Translations under genes and position numbers: made by a program
Origin: Amycolatopsis vancoresmycina
GTDB taxonomy: Bacteria; Actinomycetota; Actinomycetes; Mycobacteriales; Pseudonocardiaceae
NCBI RefSeq assembly: GCF_000716785.1
Contig: NZ_JNYY01000001.1
Span: 620,001 to 684,000 of the forward strand
Length of the DNA stretch: 64,000 bases
Direction of reading: 5' to 3'
In this document: piece by piece, positions 23,044 through 31,087 of the stretch
Numbering within the stretch: position 1 is the stretch's first letter
How the letters are laid out: each line of letters starts with the position of its first letter
Notes under the pieces: model-generated
The model's input: the letters and a program-made list of their open reading frames with translations, nothing else
Database searches by the model: none
Told to the model about the DNA's origin: nothing

Positions 23044-24696
23044 TCAGGTGCCGACGGTGCGGCGCTGGGCGGTCCCGCCCGGGAGGGCGGCCAGCAGGGA
23101 CTTCGTGTACTCGTGCTGCGGGTCGAGCAGGACCTGCTCGACGGTTCCGGTTTCGACGAGCTCGCCGCGGTACATCACGGCGACGCGGTCGGCGATGTTC
23201 CAGGCCAGGCCCAGGTCGTGGGTGATCACCAGGGCGGCGAGGCCGAGTTCGCGGCGCAGCCGCAGCAGCAGCGCGAGGATTTCGCCGCGGACGGAGGCGT
23301 CGAGCGAGGCGACCGGTTCGTCGGCCACCACCACCGACGGTTCGAGCGCCAGCGCCCCGGCGATGACGACCCGCTGGCGCTGGCCGCCGGAGAGCTGGTG
23401 CGGCAGCCGGTCGGCGTACTTCTCCGCCGGCCGCAGTTCCGCGGCTTCCAGCGCCCGGTGGACGACGGCGCGTTCGTCGGCGAGCTGGTGGATCCGCGGC
23501 CCTTCCGCGACCGCTTCGTACACGGTGTGGGCCGGGTTCAGCGCGCTTGTGGGGTCCTGCAGGACGAGCTGGACCTGACGGCGGTAGGCCTTGAGGCCCG
23601 CGCCGCCGGTGGGCACCGGGTCGCCGGCGTAGCGGACCACGCCGGAGTCGGGTTTCTGCAGGCCGAGCAGGGTGCGGGCGAGGGTGGTCTTGCCGGAGCC
23701 GGACTGGCCGACCAGCGCGACGATCTCGTCGCGGGACACCGTGAGGTCGACCCCGGCGACGGCGTCGATGCGCTTGCCGGTGCGGTCGCGGAAGGACACG
23801 CGCAGGTTTTCCGCGGCCAGCAGCGGCTCGCCACCGGCCACCCGGCCGGGGGGTTCGGGCGGCAGCGGGTTGCTGGTGGCCGGGGCGAAGCGGGACACCG
23901 GGTCGCCGACGGTCGGGAACGCCGCGGCCAGCGCGCGGGTGTGTTCGTGGCGAGGCGAGCCCATCACGTCGGCGCTGGGGCCTTCTTCGACGATCTGCCC
24001 GTCGTACATGACGGCGATGCGGTCGCAGGTGGCGGCGAGCACGGACAGGTCGTGGCTGATCATGATCAGCCCGATGTGCTGTTCGGCGACCAGCTTGGTG
24101 AGCAGGGCGAGGACCTGGGCCTGGACGATGACGTCGAGGGCGGTGGTGGGCTCGTCGGCGATGATCAGCCGGGGTGAGCAGGCCAGGGCCATGGCGATCA
24201 TGACGCGCTGCTTCTGCCCGCCGGACAGCTCGTGGGGGTAGGCGCCGGCCCGGCCCGGGGGCAGGTCGACCTGGGTGAGCAGCTCGGCGACGCGGGCGTC
24301 GACCTGCGCGTCGGTGAGGGGTTTGCCGGACGGCGGGTGCAGCCGCAGCGGTTCGGCGATCTGCTCGCCGATCTTGCGGACCGGGTTGAGCGCGTGCATG
24401 GCGCCCTGGAACACCACCGACGCCTCGGCCCAGCGGACCGCACGCAGCCGGCCCCACTTCATGGTGGTGACGTCTTCGCCGTCGAGGAGGATTTCGCCGG
24501 TGGTCTTCGCGGTGCGGGGCAGCAGCCGCAGGACGCTCATGGCGACGGTGGACTTGCCCGAGCCGGATTCGCCGGCGACGCCGAGGGTGCCGCCGGGGTC
24601 GAGGGTGAGGCCGACGCCGCGGACGGCGGGGACCTCCTTGTCCCCCACGGCGTAGGTGACGTTCAGGTCGGACAGCTGCAGCAGCGGGGTGGTCAC
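23044..24696 (-). CDS. Dipeptide ABC transporter, fused twin ATP-binding subunit (DppDF type)
   Basis: A 550-residue protein with two complete ATPase domains. First: Walker A GESGSGKST at residues 42-50, signature LSGGQKQRV, Walker B LIIADEPTTALDV. Second, from about residue 290: GQSGSGKTTLA, LSGGQRQRVVIAGAL, VVVADEPVASLDA. A short linker (PLPPEPPG) joins them. It corresponds to fused DppD and DppF and powers oligopeptide uptake. The GTG at 24696 overlaps the stop of the second permease gene. Last gene of a four-gene minus-strand operon; a long hairpin lies downstream. Confidence 0.92.
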   Translation of the reverse strand: MTTPLLQLSDLNVTYAVGDKEVPAVRGVGLTLDPGGTLGVAGESGSGKSTVAMSVLRLLPRTAKTTGEILLDGEDVTTMKWGRLRAVRWAEASVVFQGAMHALNPVRKIGEQIAEPLRLHPPSGKPLTDAQVDARVAELLTQVDLPPGRAGAYPHELSGGQKQRVMIAMALACSPRLIIADEPTTALDVIVQAQVLALLTKLVAEQHIGLIMISHDLSVLAATCDRIAVMYDGQIVEEGPSADVMGSPRHEHTRALAAAFPTVGDPVSRFAPATSNPLPPEPPGRVAGGEPLLAAENLRVSFRDRTGKRIDAVAGVDLTVSRDEIVALVGQSGSGKTTLARTLLGLQKPDSGVVRYAGDPVPTGGAGLKAYRRQVQLVLQDPTSALNPAHTVYEAVAEGPRIHQLADERAVVHRALEAAELRPAEKYADRLPHQLSGGQRQRVVIAGALALEPSVVVADEPVASLDASVRGEILALLLRLRRELGLAALVITHDLGLAWNIADRVAVMYRGELVETGTVEQVLLDPQHEYTKSLLAALPGGTAQRRTVGT

Positions 24697-25589
24697 TTCT
24701 TCAACCTCGGGTTGAACACGGTCTCCAGGCCCCGGCCGACCAGGGTGAAGAAGAGGACGACGAGGACGATGGCGATGCCGGGCGGCAGCACGTTCCACCA
24801 GGCGCCGCGGCTGATGGCGCCGTTGTTGAGCGCGCTTTCCAGCACCAGGCCCCAGGTGACGGAGTTGGGGTCGCCGACGCCGAGGAAGGACAGGGTCGCG
24901 TCGGCGATGACGGCGTTGCCCACGACCAGGGTGGTGTTGGCCAGCACCAGGGGCATCACGCCGGGCAGCACGTGCCGTCCGATGACGTGCAGGTGGCCGC
25001 CGCCGAGGGCGTGGGCGCGCTCGATGTAGGGGCGGCTTTCGATGGTCAGGGTCTGGGCGCGGACGAGGCGCGCGGTGCTGGGCCAGGCGGTGAGGCCGAT
25101 GGCGATGATGATCGTGCCGACGCCCTTGGGCAGCACCGCCGAGAGCGCGATCGCGAGGATCAGCGAGGGCAGGACCAGGAAGAAGTCGGTGAACCGCAGC
25201 AGCGTCGCCGACACCCAGCCGCCGAAGTGGGCGGCGGTGATGCCGATCAGGGTGCCGATGACGACCGACAGCAGGGCGGCGGAGAACCCGACGAGCAGGG
25301 AGACGCGGCTGCCCCAGACGGTCATCAGCAGCACGGACCGGCCGAAGTTGTCGGTGCCGAGCCAGTGGCCGGCGTCCGGCGGGGCCAGCGGCTGCCCGGT
25401 GGCCTTGGTGACGTCGAGGCCGCTCTGGTCGCTGATCAGCGGCAGCAGGAGCGCGACGACGACGGTGGCGCCGAGCAGGACGAGCCCGGCGAGCGCGGCG
25501 CGCTGGGCGGCGAACTCGCGCCAGGTCCGGGCGGCGGACGCGCGGCGGCGCGCCCAGGCGATCTGCCGGGGCGTCTCGGCGGTGGTCAT
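24693..25589 (-). CDS. Dipeptide ABC transporter permease (DppC type)
   Basis: A 298-residue membrane protein with an N-terminal OppC extension (WREFAAQRAALAGLVLLGA), the characteristic LGTDNFGRSVLLMTVWGSRV, five or six membrane segments, and the ATPase-coupling EAA loop (YIERAHALGGGHLHVIGRHV). The ATG at 25589 overlaps the DppB-type stop. It forms the translocation pore with the DppB-type subunit in the cytoplasmic membrane. Confidence 0.92.
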   Translation of the reverse strand: MTTAETPRQIAWARRRASAARTWREFAAQRAALAGLVLLGATVVVALLLPLISDQSGLDVTKATGQPLAPPDAGHWLGTDNFGRSVLLMTVWGSRVSLLVGFSAALLSVVIGTLIGITAAHFGGWVSATLLRFTDFFLVLPSLILAIALSAVLPKGVGTIIIAIGLTAWPSTARLVRAQTLTIESRPYIERAHALGGGHLHVIGRHVLPGVMPLVLANTTLVVGNAVIADATLSFLGVGDPNSVTWGLVLESALNNGAISRGAWWNVLPPGIAIVLVVLFFTLVGRGLETVFNPRLKK

Positions 25590-26611
25590 GAGGTACGCAC
25601 CCTCGGGTCGAGCACGCGGTAGAGCAGTTCCGCGAGCAGGTTCATCAGCACCACCGCGCTCGCCAGCACGGTGAACACGCCCTGCAGGACCGGCAGGTCG
25701 GGGCCGTGCAGGGCGTCGTAGGTGAGCTGGCCCAGCCCGGGCCAGCTGAACACGGCTTCGACGGTGACGGCGCCGGAGACGACCATGCCGAACTGCATGA
25801 ACACCAGGGTGGTGGTGGGCAGCAGGGCGTTGGGGACGGCGTGGCGGCGGCGGACGAGGTCGTCGCGCAGGCCCTTGGCGCGGGCGGTGGTGAGGTAGTC
25901 GGCGTTCATCTCCCCCAGCAGCGACGACCGCATGATGAGCATGTACTGGGCGTAGAACACCGCCAGCAGCGTCACGCACGGCAGCACCAGGTGGTGCAGG
26001 ACGTCGAGGGTCTGGGACAGGAAGTCCGGCGCGGCGTCGGGCGAGTGCATGCCGCGGCTGGGGAACAGGCCGTTGGTGACCACGAGCAGCATCAGGCCGA
26101 GCCAGAACTGCGGGACCGACCACAGGGTCAGCGCGATCCCGGTCTGGGTGCGGTCGAAGACGCTGTCGCGGCGCCAGGCGGCGCGGATGCCCAGCCACAG
26201 GCCGAGGAGCACGGCGAGCAGGGTGGCGCTGCCGACGAGCAGGATGGTCGGCCAGAGCCGTTCGCCGATCATGTCGGCGACCGGGCGGCCGTTGTTGAGC
26301 AGCCGGGATTCGCCGAGGTCGCCGTGCAGCAGGTTCCAGAAGTAGGTGCCGAACTGGACGAAGACGGGCTTGTCGACGCCCATCTTCTCGCGCAGCTCGG
26401 CGATCTGCTGGGGGCTGGTGACGCGGTCGCGGGTCATCGCCGCGACCGGGTCGCCGGGCAGCATCCGGAAGAGGAAGAAGAACAGCACGATCACCAGCAG
26501 GACGCTGATGACGGCTTCGAGGAGCTTCTTGAGCACGAACCGGGCGGTGCCGGTCCCGCCGCGGTGCTCGCCGGGATCGGCGAGCACCGCGGCTTGTTCG
26601 GGGGCGGTCAT
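25586..26611 (-). CDS. Dipeptide ABC transporter permease (DppB type)
   Basis: A 341-residue membrane protein started at ATG 26611, three bases after the binding-protein stop. It has a long cytoplasmic lead (about 25 residues), the first membrane segment LLEAVISVLLVIVLFFFLFR, then MLPGDPVAAMTRDRV and LGESRLLNNGRPVADMI, typical of OppB/DppB, and the EAA loop DYLTTARAKGLRDDLVRRRH. With the DppC-type subunit it forms the peptide channel. A lead before the first segment longer than usual is its only oddity. Confidence 0.92.
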   Translation of the reverse strand: MTAPEQAAVLADPGEHRGGTGTARFVLKKLLEAVISVLLVIVLFFFLFRMLPGDPVAAMTRDRVTSPQQIAELREKMGVDKPVFVQFGTYFWNLLHGDLGESRLLNNGRPVADMIGERLWPTILLVGSATLLAVLLGLWLGIRAAWRRDSVFDRTQTGIALTLWSVPQFWLGLMLLVVTNGLFPSRGMHSPDAAPDFLSQTLDVLHHLVLPCVTLLAVFYAQYMLIMRSSLLGEMNADYLTTARAKGLRDDLVRRRHAVPNALLPTTTLVFMQFGMVVSGAVTVEAVFSWPGLGQLTYDALHGPDLPVLQGVFTVLASAVVLMNLLAELLYRVLDPRVRTS

Positions 26612-26614
26612 CGG

Positions 26615-28456
26615 TTACTCGCGGTCTTCCGAGGTCTTGTTCCGGCGGCTCAGGGCGATGCCGCCGCCGACGAGGACGACCACGACGACCGCGCCGAGGA
26701 CGACCCACAGCACGGTGTTGCCGCTGCCGGAGTCCGCGGCGTTCGTGGTGCCGGCCGGGGTGGCGCCGTAGACGCCCCAGTAGCCGGTCTGCTCGAGGAT
26801 CGCGCCCTTGGGCTGCGGCTGGGTGGTGAAGCCGGCGAACTTGTCGGAGCGGTAGGCCTCGAGGGCGTTCTGGTAGTCCAGCACGATCGTCGGGACCTGG
26901 CTGTAGAGCCGGGCCTGTGCCTGCTTGACGTAGTCGGCGCGCTTGGCGTCGTCGGTTTCGGTCAGCTGCTTCTTGTAGAGGTCGTCGTAGGCGGCGTCGC
27001 AGAAGAAGGTGTCGGTGCTGCCGCCCTTGGCGTCCGGGCTGGGGCGCGCGGCGCAGGTGTGCAGCGAGAGCGCGTAGTCCGGGTCGGGGTTGGTGCCGTA
27101 GCCGCCGATGGCCAGGTCGTACTTGCCGGTGGAGGTGCGGTCGGACAGCTCGTCGTCGGAGACCAGGTCCTGCTTGACGGTGATGCCGACGTCCTTGAGC
27201 CAGCCGGTGACGTACTGGGCGACGCCCTGGTCGTAGCTGCGGTTGGCGTGCCCGGTCAGGCGCAGTTCCAGCTTCGCGCCGCCGGGGGCGGTGCGGACGC
27301 CGTCGGCGCCCTTCTTGTAGCCGGCCTGCTCGAGGGTGGTGTTGGCGGCGGCGAGGTCGAACTTGATGCGTTCGGCGTCGCTGGGGTCCCAGTGGTAGGC
27401 GGCGTAGACGGCGGGCACGACGCCGCCGCCGACCTGGCCGAGGCCCTTGAGGACCTTGTCGACGATGGTCTTGGTGTCCACGGCCTGGGCGATCGCCTTG
27501 CGGACGTTGAGGTCCTTGAGGACCGGGTTGCCGTCGCCGATGGGGTTGTTGGCGTTGTCGGTGACGCCGAAGTTGAGCGCCAGCTCGTCGTAGCGGCGGC
27601 CGGGGGCGGCGTTGGTGGTGATGCCCTGCTGGCCCTGCAGCGCGGCGAACTGGTTGGGGTTGAGCCGGTTGATGACGTCGACTTCGCCCTGCTTGAGCGC
27701 GTTGACCGCGGCTTCGGTGTCCTTGAACTGCAGCAGCTGCAGTTCGTCGACCTTGGGGGCGCCGCGCCAGTAGTCCTTGTTGGCGCTGAACTTGACGTAC
27801 TCGTTCGGCTTGTACTCGGTGACGTGGTAGGGGCCGTCGGAGACGCCGGCGACGGCGAGGCTGTCGGTCGAGGCGGCCTTGAGGTCCTTGACCGGTTCCC
27901 AGATGTGCTGGGGCACGATCGGCACGTCGAGCAGGTTCATGTTGACCTGCACGGTCTTGGTCTTGATGACGAGCGTGGTGTCGTCGGGTGCGGTGACCGT
28001 CTCGAAGTTGGCCACGTAGTTGCCGTTGGCGGTGCGGGCGTTCTCGTCGGTCAGCATCCGGTTGAAGGTGTAGGCCGCGTCCTTGGCGGTCACCGGCTGC
28101 CCGTCGCTCCACTTGACGCCGCTGCGGATCTTGAACGTCCAGGTCAGCTTGTCCGCCGACGGGGTCCACGACTCGGCGAGCGCGGGCGAGGCTTCGGCCT
28201 TTTCCGCGTCCGGGACGGTGAGGAACTCGAAGGTGAACCGGCCGATCTGCGTGGACGCGGCGAGCACGGCGGTGAAGGGGTTGAGGTGGTCGATGCCGGT
28301 GGTGAGCGCGACCCGCAGCACCTTGGCCTGCTGGGCGTGGGCGGGAACGGCGAGCGGGATCGCCGCCAGTGTCGCGGCCGCGACGACCGCACCCGCGCGG
28401 GCGAACCGCCCGGATCTGCGTTGGAACTGCACCGAAAACCACCCCATCGTTCGCAT
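26615..28456 (-). CDS. Peptide ABC transporter substrate-binding protein with C-terminal membrane anchor
   Basis: A 613-residue secreted family-5 binding protein from ATG 28456 (GGGGAGG at 28461-28467). The N-terminus has a classic signal peptide (FARAGAVVAAATLAAIPLAV, then PAHAQQ) with no lipobox cysteine. The binding domain (VLRVALTTGIDHLNPFTAVL, then LAESWTPSADKLTWTFKIRS) covers most of the protein. Near the C-terminus, TVLWVVLGAVVVVVLVGGGI is a membrane segment followed by SRRNKTSEDRE. Most Gram-positive binding proteins are lipoproteins; this one seems tethered by its tail instead. First gene of the dpp-type operon, divergent from the D-aminopeptidase gene. Confidence 0.9.
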   Translation of the reverse strand: MRTMGWFSVQFQRRSGRFARAGAVVAAATLAAIPLAVPAHAQQAKVLRVALTTGIDHLNPFTAVLAASTQIGRFTFEFLTVPDAEKAEASPALAESWTPSADKLTWTFKIRSGVKWSDGQPVTAKDAAYTFNRMLTDENARTANGNYVANFETVTAPDDTTLVIKTKTVQVNMNLLDVPIVPQHIWEPVKDLKAASTDSLAVAGVSDGPYHVTEYKPNEYVKFSANKDYWRGAPKVDELQLLQFKDTEAAVNALKQGEVDVINRLNPNQFAALQGQQGITTNAAPGRRYDELALNFGVTDNANNPIGDGNPVLKDLNVRKAIAQAVDTKTIVDKVLKGLGQVGGGVVPAVYAAYHWDPSDAERIKFDLAAANTTLEQAGYKKGADGVRTAPGGAKLELRLTGHANRSYDQGVAQYVTGWLKDVGITVKQDLVSDDELSDRTSTGKYDLAIGGYGTNPDPDYALSLHTCAARPSPDAKGGSTDTFFCDAAYDDLYKKQLTETDDAKRADYVKQAQARLYSQVPTIVLDYQNALEAYRSDKFAGFTTQPQPKGAILEQTGYWGVYGATPAGTTNAADSGSGNTVLWVVLGAVVVVVLVGGGIALSRRNKTSEDRE

Positions 28457-28512
28457 GTGAGCCTCCCCGAAGACGAGAAGTAACCACATGCGGGGACAAC
28501 CGCGCAATATGT

Positions 28513-28546
28513 TGCCGCCTCGGCAGGTGCCCGATCGTTATCGATC
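28513..28546. promoter_or_regulatory. Two inverted repeats in the dpp/D-aminopeptidase divergent region
   Basis: TGCCG (28513-28517) with CGGCA (28521-28525), and GATCG (28533-28537) with CGATC (28542-28546) around TTAT. They lie between the binding-protein gene (start 28456, minus) and the D-aminopeptidase gene (start 28627, plus). A shared regulator binding here is plausible but no regulator gene is adjacent. Confidence 0.4.
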
Positions 28547-28613
28547 CATACGCCGTCACGCTCGGTGACATCGGGATGGGGGCATTCCGCGTCCGGGGGC
28601 CGGGCGGGCTGGC

Positions 28614-28619
28614 TAGAGT
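28614..28619 (+). promoter_or_regulatory. -10 box of a near-leaderless promoter (D-aminopeptidase)
   Basis: TAGAGT, seven bases before the ATG at 28627; there is no ribosome binding site between them. Confidence 0.5.
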
Positions 28620-28626
28620 GCCCGGC

Positions 28627-29454
28627 ATGCGCATCCTGATCTCGGCGGACATGGAGGGCGCCACCGGCGTCACCTGGACCGACGACGTCGTGCCCGGTTC
28701 CCCGCAGTGGGACCGCTTCCGACGGCTGTTCACCGGTGACGTCAACGCGGTGCTGGCCGGCCTGTACGCGGCCGGGGCCACCGATGTGCTGGTCAACGAG
28801 GCGCATTCGTCGCAGCGGAACCTGCTGCTGGAAGACCTGGACCCGCGGGCGCGGATGCTGACCGGGCGGCACAAGCCGTTGTCGATGATGCAGGGCATCG
28901 ACAACGGCGTGGACGGGGTGGTGTTCCTGGGCTACCACGCCGGCGCGGGCTTCGACGGGGTGCTTTCCCACACCTACCTGGAGAACCAGATCACCGGGGT
29001 GTGGCTGGACGACGTCCCGGCGAGCGAGGGGCGGCTGAACGCGGGCATGGCCGCGGAGTACGGCGTCCCTGTCCTGCTCGTTTCGGGTGACGACAAAACG
29101 TGCGACGACGCCCGTGATTACGCTCCGGAGGCGGAGCTGGTCCAGGTGAAGGAGTGCGTGAGCCGGTACGCGGCGATCTGCCTGCCGCCGGCGCGGACCT
29201 CGGAGCTGCTGACCGCCGCGGCGGCCGACGCGATGGCGCGCGCGGGCCGGGAGGAACGGCAGGCCGGGGCGCACCGGATCGAGGTGGAGTTCGACGCGAG
29301 CCACCTGGCGCAGGCGACGGCGGTGATCCCGACGGTGGAGCAGATCGGGACGCGCCGGGTCGGGTTCGACGCGCCGACCATGACCGAGGCGATGAAGTGC
29401 TTCAAGGTCGTCACGGCGATCGCGGGCGGGGCGGTGCAGGGCATCTATGGCTGA
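28627..29454 (+). CDS. M55-family D-aminopeptidase (DppA type)
   Basis: A 275-residue zinc peptidase. Residues match the Bacillus subtilis DppA ligands by number as well as by motif: Asp8 and Glu10 in SADMEGATGV, His60 in VNEAHSSQ, His104 in LGYHAGAG and His115 in LSHTYLEN. DppA forms a ring-shaped decamer that hydrolyses D-Ala-D-Ala and D-amino-acid peptides. It is divergent from a complete dipeptide ABC operon and overlaps the M20 gene by eight bases, echoing the B. subtilis dpp operon. The likely job is use of cell-wall-derived D-peptides. The lack of signal peptide places it in the cytoplasm. Confidence 0.93.
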   Translation: MRILISADMEGATGVTWTDDVVPGSPQWDRFRRLFTGDVNAVLAGLYAAGATDVLVNEAHSSQRNLLLEDLDPRARMLTGRHKPLSMMQGIDNGVDGVVFLGYHAGAGFDGVLSHTYLENQITGVWLDDVPASEGRLNAGMAAEYGVPVLLVSGDDKTCDDARDYAPEAELVQVKECVSRYAAICLPPARTSELLTAAAADAMARAGREERQAGAHRIEVEFDASHLAQATAVIPTVEQIGTRRVGFDAPTMTEAMKCFKVVTAIAGGAVQGIYG

Positions 29455-30745
29455 CGTCGTCGAGCTGTGCGCGGACCTGATCCGGTTCGACACGACCAAC
29501 CGCGGGAACAACGACGCCAACCCGGAACGGCCGGCCGCGGAGTACGTGGCCGCGTTCCTGGACGGCCTGGGCATCCCGTCGCGGATCCTGGAGGCCGCGC
29601 CGGGGCGGGCCAGCGTGATCGCGCGCGTGCCGGGCACCGATCCGTCGCTGCCGGCGCTGCTGGTGCAGGGACACCTGGACGTCGTGCCGGCGGACGCGGC
29701 GGACTGGTCGGTGCCGCCGTTCGACGGCGAGGTGCGCGACGGCTACCTGTGGGGTCGCGGCGCGACCGACATGAAGGACTTCGTGGCGATGGTGCTCGCG
29801 GCGCTGGCCGGCGGGGTGCGGCCGCGGCGGGAGCTGGTGCTGGCGTTCGTCGCCGACGAGGAGGACCGCGGGGACTGGGGTGCGCACTGGCTGGTCGCCC
29901 ACCACCCGGAGTTGTTCGAGGGGTGCGCGGCGGCGATCAGCGAGTCGGGCGGCTACACCTACCACGTGCCCGCGGCCGACGGCCGGGACGTGCACCTGTA
30001 CCCGGTCGGGACGGCCGAGCGCGGGACCGCGCACCTGCGCCTGACCGCCCGGGGTCGCGCGGGGCACGGATCGCGGCCCAACGACGAGAACGCCGTGGTC
30101 CGCCTGGTGGGCGCGCTGCACCGGATTTCGGCGCACCGCTGGCCGGTGTCGCTGACCCCGGCGGTGCGGGCGTTCCTGGAGCGGACCGGCGCGGCACTGG
30201 GCGTGCCGGTGGATCTGTCCTCTTCGGACGGGGTGGACGCGGCGGTGGCGGCGCTGGGCCCGGCGGGTGCGCTGGTGGTGCCGACGGTCCGCACCAGCAC
30301 GACCCCGACGATGCTGGACGCGGGGTACAAGGTGAACGTGATCCCGTCGACGGCGTCGGCGCAGGTCGACGTGCGGGTGCTGCCGGGGACCGAGGAGTCG
30401 TTGTTCGCGGTGCTGGACGAGCTGCTGGGTGAGGGTGTGACGCGGGAGTTCGTCGCGCACCAGCCGCCGGTGCAGGCGCCGGTGGACTCGCCGTGGTTCG
30501 ACGCGATGGCTTCGGCGTTGCGGGCGGAGGACCCCGAGGCCGTGGTGGTGCCGTACTGCCTGGGCGGCGGGACGGACGCGAAGGCGTTCGCGCAGCTGGG
30601 GATCGACTGCTACGGCTTCGCGCCGTTGTGGCTGCCGAAGGGGTTCCCGTACCGGGCGATGGCGCACGGGGTGGACGAGCGGGTGCCGGTGGACGGGCTG
30701 CACTTCGGCACCCGCGTCCTGGCCCGGTTCCTCGCGGACTGCTAG
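29447..30745 (+). CDS. M20/M25/M40-family metallo-hydrolase (dipeptidase-like)
   Basis: A 432-residue enzyme with the di-zinc residues of the family: His76 and Asp78 in LVQGHLDVVPADA, Asp108 in GRGATDMKDF, Glu138 and Glu139 in VADEEDRGDW, plus the lid-domain GHGSRPNDENAV. It cleaves a peptide or acyl-amino-acid bond. Its ATG lies inside the D-aminopeptidase gene, so the two act together, probably on imported dipeptides. A clear paralogue is encoded at 60549-61871. The 3' end overlaps the dienelactone hydrolase remnant by four bases. Confidence 0.9.
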   Translation: MADVVELCADLIRFDTTNRGNNDANPERPAAEYVAAFLDGLGIPSRILEAAPGRASVIARVPGTDPSLPALLVQGHLDVVPADAADWSVPPFDGEVRDGYLWGRGATDMKDFVAMVLAALAGGVRPRRELVLAFVADEEDRGDWGAHWLVAHHPELFEGCAAAISESGGYTYHVPAADGRDVHLYPVGTAERGTAHLRLTARGRAGHGSRPNDENAVVRLVGALHRISAHRWPVSLTPAVRAFLERTGAALGVPVDLSSSDGVDAAVAALGPAGALVVPTVRTSTTPTMLDAGYKVNVIPSTASAQVDVRVLPGTEESLFAVLDELLGEGVTREFVAHQPPVQAPVDSPWFDAMASALRAEDPEAVVVPYCLGGGTDAKAFAQLGIDCYGFAPLWLPKGFPYRAMAHGVDERVPVDGLHFGTRVLARFLADC

Positions 30746-31063
30746 CAGGCGCGGCCGAGGAGCGCGAGCAGGCTCTCCCAATGCCGCCGCAGCCCGGCGG
30801 CGTCGAAGGCGTCGGTGTCGGCCATGGTGAAGCCGTGGACGGTGCCGGGGTAGATCTGCGAGGTGTACTCGATCCCGGCGGCGTCCAAGGTCCGGTTGAG
30901 CTCGGCGAGTGCCTCGGGCGTCAGGTCGGTTTCGGCGTGGCCGAATTCGAGGTAGGCGTCGGCGTCGCGCAGGATCCGGTCGGTGGTGTGCGCCTCGATC
31001 AAAGGCGGCGAAGGCGTCGGCGTGGCCGTCCGGGGTGGGGATCCGCAGCGACTGGGTGGGCAT
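30742..31063 (-). pseudogene. Dienelactone hydrolase pseudogene (internal deletion and frameshift)
   Basis: Two pieces of one family lie in different frames. The N-terminal end reads MPTQSLRIPTPDGHADAFAA from ATG 31063. The C-terminal end, in another frame from about 31002, reads AYLEFGHAETDLTPEALAEL, then EYTSQIYPGTVHGFTMADTD and LRRHWESLLALLGR, the standard end of a dienelactone hydrolase including the catalytic-His region. Roughly 150 central residues, including the nucleophile Cys/Ser region, are missing at the junction near 31,000. An intact gene would be about 240 codons. The product cannot be active. Confidence 0.8.
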
Positions 31064-31087
31064 GATCGCCGAGCCTAGGCCACCGGA

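Noticed and set aside
25706..28483. 925-codon plus-strand frame opposite the dpp genes
   Set aside because: Shadow frame of Val/Gly/Asp repeats with no family; the minus-strand genes are unambiguous.
24693..28904. 1403-codon minus-strand frame running through permease, permease and binding-protein genes
   Set aside because: Only its last 298 codons are a real protein (the DppC-type permease); the rest is out-of-frame Arg/Pro-rich sequence over two clear genes.
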